Source: Halotia branconii CENA392 (lineage in GTDB: Bacteria; Cyanobacteriota; Cyanobacteriia; Cyanobacteriales; Nostocaceae). From it: a stretch of DNA of 64,000 bases. How positions within the stretch are numbered: position 1 is the stretch's first letter; every line of letters starts with the position of its first letter. Location of the stretch: contig NZ_CP124543.1 in NCBI RefSeq assembly GCF_029953635.1, positions 248,001-312,000 on the forward strand, read 5' to 3'. This document shows positions 63,652-64,000 of this stretch, piece after piece. The notes beneath the pieces were generated by a model, which made no database searches, had not been told where the DNA came from, and was given only the letters and a program-made list of their open reading frames with translations. The position numbers and the translations under genes are program-made.

Positions 63652-64000
63652 TTACACTGTTAATTCCTGTAAACTGGCAGTGCGACCATTTTGATTACGA
63701 GAGTTGAGTTGAGATTGATGACTCTTACTTTCGTTAGTTGCAGATTTCACTGGTACAGCTGCTACCATATCGTTCACTAATTCTAAATATCGCTCACCCA
63801 ACTGACTAATAGTTGTTGGTAGATGGAAATTACTAGAGTATTCAATCTCTACTTCTAAACACCCATTAGCAAGAGTGAAGAAAAACTCTAATAGAGTTGT
63901 ACGCTTTTGTTGGGGAGGAGATAAACGACGATCCCAATCTTCTTGAATGAACTCAAATACCTGAGAGTCAGGAATTGTGCGGTTGCCCAAATAATTAGCT
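63652..64000 (-). CDS. C-terminal end of an NRPS condensation-type protein (5' part beyond the right edge)
   Basis: About 115 residues to the stop, open to the edge. ANYLGNRTIPDSQVF precedes LLEFFFTLANGCLEVEIEYSSNFH and LGERYLELVNDMVAAV. This is the usual last strand, loop and helix of a condensation or epimerization domain (NYLG...LLE...NGxLxVxxxYS...). The short Ser/Asn-rich tail (SHQSQLNSRNQNGRT) follows. The catalytic His motif is outside the window. Together with the type II thioesterase it indicates an NRPS or a stand-alone condensation enzyme next to the cluster. Confidence 0.7.
   Translation of the reverse strand, partial: ANYLGNRTIPDSQVFEFIQEDWDRRLSPPQQKRTTLLEFFFTLANGCLEVEIEYSSNFHLPTTISQLGERYLELVNDMVAAVPVKSATNESKSHQSQLNSRNQNGRTASLQELTV

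Overview
The window looks like chromosomal DNA of a heterocyst-forming cyanobacterium of the Nostoc/Anabaena group. The signs are many GCGATCGC (HIP1) sites, short tandemly repeated heptamers (CCCCATG, CCCCTAG, TGACAAC types), a ferredoxin-thioredoxin reductase variable chain, a glycine-tailed RRM protein, PEP-CTERM proteins, a heterocyst-glycolipid-type polyketide synthase with a DevBCA exporter, and a phenylalanine ammonia-lyase closely resembling the Anabaena enzyme. All identifications are by reading motifs; no database was searched.

Layout. (1) 1-13.8 kb, minus strand: a PUFA-synthase/heterocyst-glycolipid-like polyketide synthase operon: KS-AT-ACP-ACP with a half ketoreductase, KR-DH, KS, chain-length-factor-AT, PfaD-type enoyl reductase, then a condensation/PapA-type acyltransferase that runs off the left edge. 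(2) 14-19 kb: a small unknown gene, a possible DNA-binding protein and, divergent from the synthase, a devB-devC-devA-type export operon. The arrangement suggests one make-and-export unit for a long-chain (glyco)lipid. (3) 19-36 kb: mostly housekeeping genes (nagB-like, purA, rplY, APH/kinase fusion, YdcF, ftrV, PP2C phosphatase, NfeD plus stomatin, SMP-30-like, GNAT, RRM protein), with many dispersed repeats, two gene remnants (Uma2 type and LysR type) and a candidate structured RNA. (4) 36-38 kb: an arsenic cassette (arsC, aquaporin, arsI, divergent arsR with two matching operator-like palindromes). (5) 38-46 kb: a glycosyltransferase, a secreted tyrosinase, a STAND/NB-ARC protein with 14 WD40 repeats, and a RelE-like toxin with an Xre antitoxin.

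(6) 46-64 kb, all minus strand: the most interesting part. DAHP synthase, an ACP-like protein, FabF, FabH, phenylalanine ammonia-lyase, a CoA ligase, a thiamine-diphosphate enzyme and a CerJ-like KASIII follow each other, preceded by a type II thioesterase, a DUF4386 membrane protein, a cupin and, at the right edge, the end of an NRPS condensation-type domain. The simplest reading is a pathway that makes extra aromatic precursor, turns phenylalanine into cinnamate, activates it as cinnamoyl-CoA and uses it as a starter for KASIII/KASII chain extension. Two parts look catalytically odd: the ACP-like protein has Tyr where the phosphopantetheine Ser should be, and the CerJ-like KASIII keeps its Cys but has Asn where the catalytic His is expected.

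Mobile and repetitive DNA: elements with AGGACTTACGCAA-type terminal inverted repeats occur at about 32.3, 57.2 and 60.7 kb, and one supplies the stop codon of the LysR remnant. Fold-back elements with GCGGTCTTG/CAAGACCG ends lie at 28.0 and 53.9 kb. The CGCAAAGGCGCAAAG family sits in several operon spacers. No tRNA, rRNA, CRISPR array or complete insertion sequence was recognised.
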